Assembly: GCF_011753055.1 (NCBI RefSeq)
Contig: NZ_VWWJ01000005.1
Span: forward strand, 124,001 to 188,000
Source: Burkholderia sp. Ax-1719
GTDB lineage: Bacteria; Pseudomonadota; Gammaproteobacteria; Burkholderiales; Burkholderiaceae
Direction: 5' to 3'
Length of the DNA: 64,000 bases
Both the position numbers and the translations under genes were made by a program. Of this stretch, positions 32,858 to 41,601 are shown in pieces. The stretch's first letter is position 1. Each line of letters opens with the position of its first letter. The notes under the pieces were generated by a model that worked only from the letters and a program-made list of their open reading frames with translations, did no database searches and had not been told where the DNA came from.

Positions 32858-34228
32858 TTAACGCTTGAGTGACGCGCCCGGCGGCATCTCGGGCGCGGTG
32901 ATGCTGACCGTTTTGCGCACCTTGGCGACATCGCCGGTGCTGACCGGCGCACCGGTGTTGCCCCAACTCGTGCGCACGAAAGTGGCGACATCGGCGACTT
33001 CCTGATCCGAAAGACGCCAGCCGAACGGCGGCATGGTGAAGGTCGAAGGCGCGGTCTTCGTGCCTTCGAGCGCCGCGCCGGTGAGCAGCACGTGGATCAG
33101 CGAGGTCGCGTCCGTGCCCTGCACGACGGGGTTGCCGCCGAGCGCGGGGAACACGCGCGTGTAGCCGTGGCCGTCGCTGCGGTGACAGGCCATGCAGTTG
33201 TCGCGATAGACGGCCGCGCCGCGTGCGCTGGCGTCGCCGCTTTGCAGCGCGTGACCAGCGGCGGCGTCGTAGGCATAGGGCGTTTCCTTCGCGTCGCTCG
33301 ACGGCAGCGTCTTCAGGTAACGGGCCATGGCCAGCAGATCCGCATCGGTCATGTACTGCATGCTGTGCTGAACCACGTCGGTCATGCCGCCGAACGCCGC
33401 CGTGTGCAGATTGCGGCCAGTTTTGAGGAACTGGACGATATCGTCCTCGCTCCATGCGCCGATGCCGGTGCGCGGATTGCCGCGCAGGCTCGCGGGCACC
33501 CAGCCGTCGATCGGCGCGCCGCCTGCGAGGAAATCGTCGCCTTCGAGATCGGTGAGCGCGAGTTCCTGCATCGTGCGTGCGCGCGGTGTGTGACACGCGC
33601 CGCAGTGGCCGAGACCCTGCACCAGATACGCGCCGCGCGAGACGATCGCATCGTTGTAATGCGAACCGTCGAACGCCTGCACCTTCGGCGCGAACATCGT
33701 GCGCCAGATGCCGAGCGGCCAGCGCATCGACAGCGGCCAGGGAATATCGACCGCACGATTGCTCGCCGCAACGGGCGCCACGCCCTGCGTGAAGTACGCG
33801 TAGAGCGCCTTCATGTCGTCATCGGACAGACGCGCGTACGACGGGTAGGGCATCGCCGGATAGAGCGTCTCGCCATTCGGGCGCACGCCTTCGCGCACGG
33901 CTTTGGCGAAATCCTCGTAACTCCACTTGCCGATGCCAGTATCGGCGTCGGGCGTGATGTTGGTCGAATAGATCGCGCCGATGGGCGTGTCGAATTTCAG
34001 GCCGCCCGCGAAGGGCTTGCCGCCTTTCGTGGTGTGGCAGGCGATGCAGTCGCCGGCGCGCGCGAGATATTCGCCGTGCGCGAGGAGCGCGGTGTCGGCC
34101 TTGGCGTTGCTGGCGGCGGGTGCATCGGCGGCGTGCGCAGCGAGGGCCGCAACAGAAAACGTTGCGGCCGCAACCGTCATGCGCACTGTCATGCGCACCA
34201 AGCGCGTGGGGGAAAAGATCGTCTTCAT
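32858..34228 (-). CDS. Triheme cytochrome c subunit of a membrane-bound sugar/alcohol dehydrogenase
   Basis: A 456-residue periplasmic cytochrome with a signal peptide ending near AALAAHA and three heme-binding CxxCH sites: CIACH, CGACH and CMACH. It passes electrons from the flavin subunit to ubiquinone, as in gluconate 2-dehydrogenase, fructose dehydrogenase or FAD glucose dehydrogenase complexes. It is the third gene of the operon, after the small and flavin subunits. ATG at 34228 is chosen; a GTG at 34240 overlapping the flavin-subunit stop (GTGA) is also possible and would add four residues. The long C-terminal tail is not membrane-spanning by eye. Confidence 0.9.
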   Translation of the reverse strand: MKTIFSPTRLVRMTVRMTVAAATFSVAALAAHAADAPAASNAKADTALLAHGEYLARAGDCIACHTTKGGKPFAGGLKFDTPIGAIYSTNITPDADTGIGKWSYEDFAKAVREGVRPNGETLYPAMPYPSYARLSDDDMKALYAYFTQGVAPVAASNRAVDIPWPLSMRWPLGIWRTMFAPKVQAFDGSHYNDAIVSRGAYLVQGLGHCGACHTPRARTMQELALTDLEGDDFLAGGAPIDGWVPASLRGNPRTGIGAWSEDDIVQFLKTGRNLHTAAFGGMTDVVQHSMQYMTDADLLAMARYLKTLPSSDAKETPYAYDAAAGHALQSGDASARGAAVYRDNCMACHRSDGHGYTRVFPALGGNPVVQGTDATSLIHVLLTGAALEGTKTAPSTFTMPPFGWRLSDQEVADVATFVRTSWGNTGAPVSTGDVAKVRKTVSITAPEMPPGASLKR

Positions 34229-34236
34229 GCGGCTCG

Positions 34237-36012
34237 TCACACGCTCACCAGAGGGCCGGGGTTCTTCAGATACTGGTTGCGGATGGCCTTCGCCGACCAG
34301 TAAGCGAGCGCAGCGACCAGACCCGTCGGGTTGTAGCCGATGCCCTGCGGAAATGCGGACGCGCCCATCACGAACACGTTGTGCACGTCCCAGCTCTGCA
34401 GATAGCGGTTGATCACGCTCGTCTTCGGATCTTCGCCCATGACCGCGCCGCCCACGAGGTGAGTGGTCTGGTAGCGACGCGAATCGAAGTGCGCGCCGAA
34501 TTCGCGCGTATAGACGTTGATGGCCTGCGGACCCATCGCCTCGGCGATCTTCTTCATCTGGCCGGTCACGTACTGCGCCATCTTGATGTCGTTGTCCTTC
34601 CAGTCGAAGGTCATGCGCAGCAGCGGTTGACCATACGAATCGCGATAGGTCGGATCAAGATCGAGGAACACATCGCGATACGACATGTTCGAGCCGTGCG
34701 CGTCCATCGACACGGTATGCGCGTAGTGGTCCTTCACCGCCTTCTTCCACTGCGAGCCCCAGTTGGGCGTGCCCGAGGGCGTAGCGATGCCGCTGATCGG
34801 CTTGACGCCCGCCTGGTTCACCCACAGCGGCGAGCCACCGACGAAACCGAGCGGGCCGTGATCGAAGTTATCGGCGTTGAAGTCGTCCACGGCCACGCCG
34901 TTGCCGCCTGCGCCGATAAACGGATTGGTGTACGTGTCCTTGTCGAAGAACGCGGTGATGGTCGAGAGATTCTGGTACGCGAAATTGCGGCCCACCACGC
35001 CTTCGCCCGACACCGGGTCATACGGCTTGCCGATGCCCGAAAGCAGCAGCAGGTGCACGTTGTGGTACTGGAACGCGGAGACGATCACCAGATCGGCGGG
35101 CTGGAACACTTCCTGGCCCGACGGATCGACATAAGTGACGCCGGTGGCGCGCTTCTTCGTATCGTCGAGTTCGACGCGCAGCACATGGCATTTCGCGCGC
35201 AATTCGAAGTGCTTTTCCTGCTTGAGCGCGGGCAGGATATTCAGGTTCGGCGAGGCCTTCGAGTACATGTAGCACGCGTAGCCGCTGCAATAGCCGCAGA
35301 AGTTGCACGGGCCCATCTGCACGCCGTACGGATTCGTGTACGGACCCGACGTATTCGCCGATGGCAGACGATAGGGATGCAGACCGAGCGACTTCGCCGC
35401 ATCGGAAAAGCGTTGCGCTGAGTACGTATTCAGTTGCGCGGGCAACGGAAAATTGTCGCTGCGGCGCGCTTCGAATACGTTACCGTCGCCCACGACCTTG
35501 TCGCCGACCTTGTACGCCTGGCCCGAGGTGCCGAAGACTTTTTCCGCGAAGTCGAAATGCGGTTCCAGTTCGTCGTAGCTCACGCCGTAGTCCTGGATCG
35601 TCATGCCTTCGGGGATGAACTTCTTGCCGTAGCGCTCTTCGTAATGACTCTTCAGGCGCAGCTCTTCCGGCGTGATGCGAAAGTGCACGCCCGACCAGTG
35701 CAGACCCGCGCCGCCCACGCCTTCGCCCGGCAGAAATGCGGCGAGCTGACGATAGGGCAGCGCCGTTTCGCTCGCGTTATGGCGGATCGAAACGGTGGTC
35801 TTGGAGAGATCGAGGAAGAGCTTCTTGCGAATGTTGTACGTAAGCTCGTCGATGGTGTTGGGGTACGCGCCATCCGGATAGGTGTCGCGATACTCGCCGC
35901 GTTCGAGCGCCACCACGGACAGACCCGCCTCCGTGAGTTCCTTCGAAAGAATCGCGCCGGTCCAGCCGAAGCCGACGACGACCGCGTCCACATGAGGTTT
36001 CTTGATCGCCAT
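34237..36012 (-). CDS. GMC-type FAD dehydrogenase large subunit (gluconate 2-dehydrogenase type)
   Basis: A 591-residue flavoprotein that oxidises a sugar or sugar acid in the periplasm. The FAD Rossmann motif is VVGFGWTGAILSKELTEAG near the start. The GMC C-terminal segment carries THLVGGAVMGEDP and NVFVMGASAFPQG. A cysteine cluster (GPCNFCGYCSGYACYM, about residue 240) resembles the site that binds an iron-sulfur cluster in FAD glucose and fructose dehydrogenases. It has no signal peptide and would be exported with the Tat-signal small subunit. TAATG overlap couples it to that subunit and GTGA/ATG to the cytochrome. Gluconate, glucose and sorbitol are all possible substrates. Confidence 0.9.
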   Translation of the reverse strand: MAIKKPHVDAVVVGFGWTGAILSKELTEAGLSVVALERGEYRDTYPDGAYPNTIDELTYNIRKKLFLDLSKTTVSIRHNASETALPYRQLAAFLPGEGVGGAGLHWSGVHFRITPEELRLKSHYEERYGKKFIPEGMTIQDYGVSYDELEPHFDFAEKVFGTSGQAYKVGDKVVGDGNVFEARRSDNFPLPAQLNTYSAQRFSDAAKSLGLHPYRLPSANTSGPYTNPYGVQMGPCNFCGYCSGYACYMYSKASPNLNILPALKQEKHFELRAKCHVLRVELDDTKKRATGVTYVDPSGQEVFQPADLVIVSAFQYHNVHLLLLSGIGKPYDPVSGEGVVGRNFAYQNLSTITAFFDKDTYTNPFIGAGGNGVAVDDFNADNFDHGPLGFVGGSPLWVNQAGVKPISGIATPSGTPNWGSQWKKAVKDHYAHTVSMDAHGSNMSYRDVFLDLDPTYRDSYGQPLLRMTFDWKDNDIKMAQYVTGQMKKIAEAMGPQAINVYTREFGAHFDSRRYQTTHLVGGAVMGEDPKTSVINRYLQSWDVHNVFVMGASAFPQGIGYNPTGLVAALAYWSAKAIRNQYLKNPGPLVSV

Positions 36013-36758
36013 TACGTGCGCTCCCCGTTGATCGACACCGGACCGTACGGGTAGGCCTTACCGTTCTGGTTGACGAAATCCATGAAATCGGCGCGCGCGC
36101 CGGGAAAACCGATCATCTTCCACGCGGCCATGTCCTTGTTGCCGCCGTGGATCGGATCGCAGAAATAGCCTTCGCGCGTGTTCTGCAGCAACTGGCCGAA
36201 GAACACCTTGGCCGGCACGCCGTCGAGTTCGACCTTGCCCGCTTCGAGGGCGCCGAGCACCGCGTCGCGCGTGTTGGCGTCGAGCGCATCGAATTCCTTG
36301 CCGTACGCCTTCGAGCAATACGCGTTGACCGCCGCGATGCCGAGGCGATAGAGATCGCGCGGCACCAGCTTCAACTGGTAACCCAGTTCGGGCGCGCCTT
36401 GCTGGAAGGGGCCCTGCATGTACCAGAGCGCGCCGTGGGCGTAAGGCGTATCCATCTGACGATCGATGAATTCGGGCACGCCCGCGTCGAGCGCGCCGGG
36501 GCCTTCGGCATCGGCGGGAATCAGACGGTCGACCGCCGCGCGCAGGAAGCTCCACTCGCGGGCATCGAAGAAGCGGGGTTTGTATTCGGTCTGCGCGGAC
36601 GGGCCCGTCGCGCCTGAGGGCTGGCTGCCGCCTTGCTGCGCCGAACCGGCAGACGACTGCGAGCCGCCCTCGCAGGCCGCGAGGGCGCCGGTTGCCGGAA
36701 CGAGCACCACCGCCGTGCGCAGGAAGCCCCGGCGTGACGTGAGAGGAGATTCGGACAT
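36012..36758 (-). CDS. Gluconate 2-dehydrogenase subunit 3 family protein (small subunit, Tat signal)
   Basis: A 248-residue small subunit. A twin-arginine signal (SRRGFLRTAVVLVPATGALAA, at about residue 9) is followed by a Ser/Gln/Gly-rich linker, then the subunit-3 domain (FDAREWSFLRAAVDRLIPADAEGPGA, with YCSKAYGKEF and NTREGYFCDPIHGGN later). A Cys after the signal (LAACEGG) may make it a lipoprotein. It escorts the folded flavin subunit through Tat, as in homologous complexes. First gene of the operon; ATG at 36758 with GAGAGGAGA-type complement upstream on the opposite strand only, so the start is moderately sure. Confidence 0.87.
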   Translation of the reverse strand: MSESPLTSRRGFLRTAVVLVPATGALAACEGGSQSSAGSAQQGGSQPSGATGPSAQTEYKPRFFDAREWSFLRAAVDRLIPADAEGPGALDAGVPEFIDRQMDTPYAHGALWYMQGPFQQGAPELGYQLKLVPRDLYRLGIAAVNAYCSKAYGKEFDALDANTRDAVLGALEAGKVELDGVPAKVFFGQLLQNTREGYFCDPIHGGNKDMAAWKMIGFPGARADFMDFVNQNGKAYPYGPVSINGERT

Positions 36759-36856
36759 GATTGTGGATTCTGTATCAATTCGGCATGGCCTGATCCGGCC
36801 GTGCCGTTTGCGGGGACCGGCTTTTAGCCTAGGCCGCTTTGCGGGGCAATGGTAAT

Positions 36857-36870
36857 TGGAACCGGTTCCA
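36857..36870. promoter_or_regulatory. Palindromic operator upstream of the dehydrogenase operon (LacI/GalR type)
   Basis: TGGAACCGGTTCCA is a perfect 14-bp palindrome with a central CG, the layout of LacI-family operators. It lies 99 bases ahead of the first dehydrogenase subunit, in the otherwise gene-free stretch 36759-37204. That stretch shows nothing else convincing and becomes AT-richer towards 37204. Confidence 0.55.
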
Positions 36871-37204
36871 TGATTATCCGAGAATTTTACAATAATCAAT
36901 TTCAGGGGAGGTAGGGGTAGTGCTGCGCGAGGGGTTACGGGTTGGGTTGGCGGCATGCCAAGTGGGAAGCGTCGTAGCCGGAATTTCTAAGCGAATCAGG
37001 TGGTTACTGAGTTTTTCTCAAAGCTGACTTATCACGGTCGCGATGCGTATGTGGGTTTCACTGGCAAGAGACGCAGTGTCGCTTTTGTTGCTTTTAGGGG
37101 AAGAATAGCGGCGCCGGGTTGTCAGGAGGCTGGAGGATTTGGTAGACGCACTGACGCAGGCAATAATTTGTCTGATGAAAATCGCCAATGAAGTTGGTGT
37201 CCCT

Positions 37205-37417
37205 TTAACGGCGCGACGTGAGATAACCGACGATCGCAGCAAGGACCGCGGCCAGCGCTAGCCAAATCGCGAAAAAAAGATCCGCTGATTGCGGATCTGT
37301 GTCGAACAGACTGCCTGCCGGGCGGAATCGGCCATAAAGATACAGTCCTCCCCATGAGACGGCAGTTGCGAGGATTGCGCCGAATACTGCGCCGAGGACA
37401 AATCTCATGATTCTCAT
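37205..37417 (-). CDS. Small membrane protein, putative immunity partner of the second Tae4
   Basis: A 70-residue protein with two membrane segments (about residues 5-27 and 46-66). A short loop, FRPAGSLFDTDPQSAD, between them would face the periplasm if the termini are inside. Its ATG overlaps the effector stop by ATGA, exactly as in the first cassette at 3353. It shares no clear sequence similarity with the 111-residue protein there beyond hydrophobicity. ATG at 37408 is an alternative start. The immunity role is inferred from position and coupling. Confidence 0.6.
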   Translation of the reverse strand: MRIMRFVLGAVFGAILATAVSWGGLYLYGRFRPAGSLFDTDPQSADLFFAIWLALAAVLAAIVGYLTSRR

Positions 37418-38001
37418 TTGAGAGGGAAGAACAGGATTGTGCGTGACTTCCGAAAATCTTCCCATATGCCCGGAATGACGATATTCCAGTTCACGCGAAA
37501 TCCTGTCCCGATACCTGTGAGCTTGCTTCCATTCCAAAGATCAATGTGTCCTCCACTTGGGTTGGCGACGGCTTCACCCTCCCGATACCAGTAACCGTCA
37601 AACATAACAATGCCCGTTCTGCCCTTGATTCTGGATACCCAATTCTCTCCAGTGATGTCTTCGGCTTTGTCAACACCCGCAATAGGACGAAGCCTCAGCC
37701 ACTCAGCGAGCTCGTTTGCACGTGTTGCAGTCGCTTTACCATCAAGGATAATCCGACCAATACTTGATTGTCGCGCCAGGGGTTTGACTAATTTCGAGGA
37801 AAACGATTTCATTTCGATACCTACTCTGTGGAAAGCCACGCTTAGGCGAATTGCGCATTGATCGGGGTAGTCAGGATTTTTATAAGGATTTCCGCTCGGG
37901 TAGCTATTCCATAACTCGTTGAAAGTCAGAACCTTCAGCTGAATGTCCTTGATTGAGTTTGGCGTGGGATTCGTTTGAATAGCGACTCTTCTATTTGGCA
38001 T
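37414..38001 (-). CDS. tae4: Tae4-like type VI secretion amidase effector, second copy
   Basis: A 195-residue effector of the Tae4 family, expected to cleave peptidoglycan cross-links in a target cell. Motifs parallel the copy at 2763: FNELWNSYP, nucleophile Cys49 in DQCAIRLS, FHRVGIEMKSF, LAEWLRLRPIAG and His152 in GGHIDLWNG. It carries a longer insert (about residues 68-82) and a different C-terminus, so the two are old paralogues or independent acquisitions. It starts three bases after the PAAR protein stop and overlaps its putative immunity gene by ATGA. Base composition is clearly lower in GC than the flanks, a sign of transfer. Confidence 0.85.
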   Translation of the reverse strand: MPNRRVAIQTNPTPNSIKDIQLKVLTFNELWNSYPSGNPYKNPDYPDQCAIRLSVAFHRVGIEMKSFSSKLVKPLARQSSIGRIILDGKATATRANELAEWLRLRPIAGVDKAEDITGENWVSRIKGRTGIVMFDGYWYREGEAVANPSGGHIDLWNGSKLTGIGTGFRVNWNIVIPGIWEDFRKSRTILFFPLK

Positions 38002-38004
38002 CGG

Positions 38005-38559
38005 TCATTGCTCCGCCAAAGCTTCGTCACCCCATACGACGAAATATGTGTTGTCGGGAAATTCGGTACTCACGCGCGGCAGCAATCCTGTGGCGCTCAG
38101 GCGACCGCTAACGGGTTGTATATCAGGTGATTTGATTCGATAAGGATATTCATCGCATTCACTGGCGTTAACAATCCGGACCTGTTCATCGAATTCAGAA
38201 TCCGCGCCAGATGAATCGGCTATAGTCGCGGATTTTTCTGCATCGAACGATCCGAGGTGCTCGATGCCGTCGTTGTGACGCGATATGGATTGCGTCATCG
38301 CTTTCATTTTTGGTGGTTGACTACATTGGCATCGCAGGATATCGCCGTCCAGCGCGATCTCCAGCCCACTATGTGTTCGACGGGAAGGGCCGCCCGATTT
38401 TTCAATCAATCCGAAACTCTTGCAAGCATCGCAGAATGATTTGCTGCCGATAAATGCTTGATGGAATCCGTTAATGGTTGGGGATTTCGGTAAGACGCTT
38501 TTATCGATATAACCGCCGGTTTCTGGTTTGTCCTCGGCGCATAAAATCAATCGCAGCAT
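38005..38559 (-). CDS. PAAR-domain T6SS spike protein with C-terminal extension
   Basis: A 184-residue protein. Residues 1-85 follow the PAAR fold that caps the VgrG spike: LILCAEDKPETGGYI, FHQAFIGSKSFCDACKSFG, RRTHSGLEIALDGDILRCQC, with Cys/His residues to bind a metal. Residues about 125-184 form a separate small domain (NASECDEYPYRI then GLLPRVSTEFPDNTYFVVWG) like the short beta domains that dock effectors on T6SS spikes. ATG at 38559 has GGGAG nine bases upstream; upstream in-frame starts lack a ribosome site. It should deliver the Tae4 encoded three bases downstream. No VgrG, Hcp or other T6SS gene is nearby. Confidence 0.78.
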   Translation of the reverse strand: MLRLILCAEDKPETGGYIDKSVLPKSPTINGFHQAFIGSKSFCDACKSFGLIEKSGGPSRRTHSGLEIALDGDILRCQCSQPPKMKAMTQSISRHNDGIEHLGSFDAEKSATIADSSGADSEFDEQVRIVNASECDEYPYRIKSPDIQPVSGRLSATGLLPRVSTEFPDNTYFVVWGDEALAEQ

Positions 38560-38731
38560 GTGCAATGACTCCCATCTTGATATGTTTTTGAACATTGCCG
38601 GAAGGTCCGATGGTTGCGAATTAGCTTGCTCAAGACAACAAGAAGATTCTGAATTCGAAGCAGCTGATGCCGCGCGGCAGCAAAGTGCGCGGCGGAAGCC
38701 GTCCTCCAAACAAACCCTAACAAATCCTCAA

Positions 38732-38744
38732 GTTGTTTGACAAC
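38732..38744 (+). promoter_or_regulatory. GntR-type operator and promoter of the sugar-acid operon
   Basis: GTTGTTTGACAAC is an inverted repeat (GTTGT-N3-ACAAC) with the form T-N-G-T-N3-A-C-N-A of FCD-type GntR operators. It contains a perfect -35, TTGACA (38737-38742), followed 18 bases later by TACTGT, and lies 62 bases before the first gene of the operon. Confidence 0.65.
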
Positions 38745-38805
38745 TAAGCGAGCCCGGTGCTACTGTTCAGGCTATCGACAACCCTCCCACCCAGCACGAG
38801 GCCTC

Positions 38806-39741
38806 ATGAACGTGTCCCCGATCGTCGAGAGCGAATTCGCTTCGACCGTGATGGCGGTGCCCCCTCTGGCACGCCGCCCCGATTTCTCGCTCGACGTTGA
38901 AGCCAACGGCAAGCTCATCCGTCACATGGAAGCGGGCGGCATCCGCACGCTGCTGTACGGCGGCAATGCCAACCTGTATCACGTCGCCGTCAGCGAATTC
39001 CGCGAACTGCTGGACATGCTGGCCGAGCAGACCGCGCCCGAAACGCGCGTGATCCCGGCCATCGGCCCGGACTACGGCAAGATGCTCGATCAGGCGCACA
39101 TCCTCGCGCAAACGAAATACCAGACCGCCATGGTCCTGCCGCTCGCGGGCTTCACCACGCCCGCTGGCGTGGAAGCCGGCCTCACGCGCATCGCCGACGC
39201 CGCCGGTATTCCGCTCACGCTCTATATCAAGAGCGAGGATTACGTCGATGTCGACACGCTTGTGCGCCTGATCGACCGCGGCACGCTGATCGCCGTGAAG
39301 TACGCCATCGTGCGCGCCGATCCGGCCAACGATCCGTACCTGCGCCGCCTGCTGCAAAGCGTGCCGGCTTCGAAGGTCGTCTCGGGCATGGGCGAGCGTC
39401 CGGCGCTGGTGCATGTGCGCGACTTCGGTCTGGCCGCGTGGACCACGGGTTCGGGCTGCATCGCCTCGCACGCCGTCATGGCGCTGCTCAAGGCCGCCAA
39501 GGAAGGCCGCGCCGATGACGCCCAGCGCATCTACGACGCCTTCATGCCGCTCGAAACGCTGCGCGATGACATCTCGCTGATCCGCGTGCTGCACGACGCC
39601 GTGACGCTGTCCGGTATCGCCGATATGGGTCCGATCCTGCCGCTGCTTTCGCAGTCGCCGGCCGAAGCGCTGCCCGCCATTGGCGCTGCCGCGAAGGAAC
39701 TGCTGGCGTTCGAGCAATCGCTGGCGACGGCGCACGCTTGA
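38806..39741 (+). CDS. Dihydrodipicolinate synthase family enzyme, likely keto-deoxy-sugar-acid dehydratase
   Basis: A 311-residue Schiff-base lyase of the DHDPS/N-acetylneuraminate lyase family. The Schiff-base lysine is in AVKYAIVR; the TIM-barrel start ([19 protein letters not shown]) is recognisable, but the usual second-strand GTTGE motif is changed to GGNAN. Directly followed by an alpha-ketoglutarate semialdehyde dehydrogenase, so it most likely dehydrates a 2-keto-3-deoxy-pentonate or a 5-keto-4-deoxy-aldarate to that semialdehyde. Which of the two is not certain; it is not close to typical KdgD or to Azospirillum AraD as I remember them. ATG at 38806 follows CACGAGGCCTC. Confidence 0.8.
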   Translation: MNVSPIVESEFASTVMAVPPLARRPDFSLDVEANGKLIRHMEAGGIRTLLYGGNANLYHVAVSEFRELLDMLAEQTAPETRVIPAIGPDYGKMLDQAHILAQTKYQTAMVLPLAGFTTPAGVEAGLTRIADAAGIPLTLYIKSEDYVDVDTLVRLIDRGTLIAVKYAIVRADPANDPYLRRLLQSVPASKVVSGMGERPALVHVRDFGLAAWTTGSGCIASHAVMALLKAAKEGRADDAQRIYDAFMPLETLRDDISLIRVLHDAVTLSGIADMGPILPLLSQSPAEALPAIGAAAKELLAFEQSLATAHA

Positions 39742-39776
39742 GCGTCAAGCAACCGATTGATCTGAACGGAGCGACC

Positions 39777-41360
39777 ATGTCGTCTATCACTGGAAACATG
39801 CTGCTGGGCGCGCAGGCCGTGCGCGGCCAGGCCGGCGAGATGCGCGCCTTCGCGCCCGCGCTCGGCAAGGACATCGAGCCGTCGTTCGGGCTGGGCGGCA
39901 AGGCCGAAGTCACGCGCGCCTGTGAACTCGCGGCGCAGGCCTTCGACGCCTTTCGCGCCGCGCCACACGAAACCCGCGCGAAGCTGCTCGAAGCGGTCGC
40001 CGATCGTATCGTCGGTATCGGCGATGAACTGATCGAGCGCGCGCATCTGGAATCGGCGCTGCCCAAGGCGCGTCTCGAAGGCGAGCGCGGCCGCACGGTC
40101 GGCCAGTTGCGCCTGTTCGCGTCGCTGGTGCGCGATGGCCGCTGGTGCGGCGCGGTGCTCGATTCGGCGCTGCCGGATCGCAAGCCGCTGCCGCGCTCCG
40201 ATCTGCGCGCACAGCGTATCGGCCTCGGCCCGGTGGCCGTGTTCGGTGCGAGCAATTTCCCGCTGGCGTTTTCGGTGGCGGGCGGCGATACGGCGTCGGC
40301 GCTGGCCGCCGGTTGTCCGGTCGTCGTCAAGGCGCACCTCGCGCATCCGGGCACCTCGGAACTCGTCGGTCGCGCGATCCAGCAGGCGGTCGCCGATGTC
40401 GGCCTGCCCGAAGGCGTGTTCTCGCTGATCTTCGGCGGCGGCAACGAGACCGGCGAAGCGCTGGTTGCGCATCCGGCCATCAAGGCGGTGGGTTTCACGG
40501 GTTCGCGCCGCGGCGGTCTGGCGCTTGCGCACATCGCCGCACAGCGCGCCGAGCCGATCCCCGTCTACGCCGAAATGAGCAGCATCAACCCGATGTTCGT
40601 GCTGCCGGCTGCATTGGCCGCACGCGGTGAAGCGCTCGCAACGGCTTTCGTCGATTCGCTCACGCTCGGCGTCGGTCAGTTCTGCACGAATCCGGGCCTC
40701 GTGCTGGCCATCGATTCACCGGAACTCGACCGCTTCGTGCAGACCGCGAGCGTGGCGCTCACCGGCAAGCCGTCGCAGAGCATGCTGACGGCGGGCATCG
40801 CCTCCGCGTATGGCGAAGCGGTGGCGGCGCGCAAGACCGCGCAGGGCGTCGAGCAACTGGCCGAAGGCGCGCAGACGGACGCACATTGCGCCGCGCTGCC
40901 GCTGCTGTTCAAGACCAGCGCCGAGCAGTTCCTCGCGCAGCACGCGTTGTCGGACGAGATTTTTGGGCCGACTTCGATCGTCGTGGCCTGCCGCGACGAA
41001 GCGGAACTCGTGCGCGTGGCCGAGCATCTGGAAGGCCAGCTCACGGCCACGCTGCAGATCGACCGCGACGACTACGCGATGGCCGCGCGTCTGCTGCCGG
41101 TGCTGGAGCGCAAGGCGGGCCGTATCCTGGCGAACGGTTTCCCGACTGGCGTCGAGGTGTCGTACGCGATGGTCCATGGCGGCCCGTTCCCGGCTACCTC
41201 GGATGCGCGTACGACTTCGGTGGGCGCGATGGCGATCGAACGTTTCCTGCGTCCGGTCTGTTATCAGGATCTGCCGGCTGAACTGCTGCCGGCTGCGCTG
41301 CAGGACGGCAATCCGCTTGAGCTGTGGCGTCTGCGCGACGGCGAGCTGGTGCGCAAGTAA
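39777..41360 (+). CDS. Alpha-ketoglutarate semialdehyde dehydrogenase
   Basis: A 527-residue aldehyde dehydrogenase that oxidises 2,5-dioxopentanoate to alpha-ketoglutarate with NAD(P)+. It belongs to the longer clade seen in sugar-acid operons: [20 protein letters not shown] at the cofactor site, catalytic Glu in YAEMSSINP and catalytic Cys in [10 protein letters not shown]. The ATG at 39777 has GGAG six bases upstream, 36 bases after the previous stop. It completes the non-phosphorylative route to the TCA cycle and could serve both the pentonate operon and the uronate cluster at 52468-57729. Confidence 0.9.
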   Translation: MSSITGNMLLGAQAVRGQAGEMRAFAPALGKDIEPSFGLGGKAEVTRACELAAQAFDAFRAAPHETRAKLLEAVADRIVGIGDELIERAHLESALPKARLEGERGRTVGQLRLFASLVRDGRWCGAVLDSALPDRKPLPRSDLRAQRIGLGPVAVFGASNFPLAFSVAGGDTASALAAGCPVVVKAHLAHPGTSELVGRAIQQAVADVGLPEGVFSLIFGGGNETGEALVAHPAIKAVGFTGSRRGGLALAHIAAQRAEPIPVYAEMSSINPMFVLPAALAARGEALATAFVDSLTLGVGQFCTNPGLVLAIDSPELDRFVQTASVALTGKPSQSMLTAGIASAYGEAVAARKTAQGVEQLAEGAQTDAHCAALPLLFKTSAEQFLAQHALSDEIFGPTSIVVACRDEAELVRVAEHLEGQLTATLQIDRDDYAMAARLLPVLERKAGRILANGFPTGVEVSYAMVHGGPFPATSDARTTSVGAMAIERFLRPVCYQDLPAELLPAALQDGNPLELWRLRDGELVRK

Positions 41361-41375
41361 GCGTTAGAGGCCAGC

Positions 41376-41410
41376 CGAAGGCGCTTGCACAACCACTGCA
41401 AGCGCCTTCG
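41376..41410 (+). terminator. Strong intercistronic hairpin (attenuating terminator)
   Basis: CGAAGGCGCTTGCA and TGCAAGCGCCTTCG form a perfect 14-bp stem around CAACCAC, 15 bases after the semialdehyde dehydrogenase stop. There is no T run, so it may protect the upstream mRNA or partly stop transcription before the transporter genes. Confidence 0.6.
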
Positions 41411-41460
41411 TCGTAGGGCTGCCGGCGAGGCTTTCAGAATTGCCTCGCAAATCCCTACAC

Positions 41461-41473
41461 GTTGCTTGACAAC
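41461..41473 (+). promoter_or_regulatory. Second GntR-type operator and promoter, ahead of the ABC transporter
   Basis: GTTGCTTGACAAC differs by one base from the site at 38732. It again contains TTGACA (41466-41471), with CATCCT 18 bases later. It allows the transporter and dehydratase genes to be transcribed separately under the same control. The rest of 41361-41601 holds the hairpin and no gene. Confidence 0.6.
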
Positions 41474-41601
41474 TTGATGTGTGGTTCGGCATCCTTTGAC
41501 CGCGGCTCAGAAGACAGAAACGCCAGAAAAAGCGGCGCACAAAAAAACGGAACAACCGTAGCTGCGCAGAAAAAATTCCATAAACAGAGTGAGGAGATGC
41601 G

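Noticed and set aside
37000..37191. 63-codon plus-strand frame in the AT-richer gap
   Set aside because: No ribosome site, no recognisable motif, and atypical composition; more likely non-coding flank of the effector cassette.
38595..38709. Longer N-terminus for the PAAR protein
   Set aside because: The added residues are Ser/Cys/Ala-rich, lack a ribosome site and precede the normal PAAR start.
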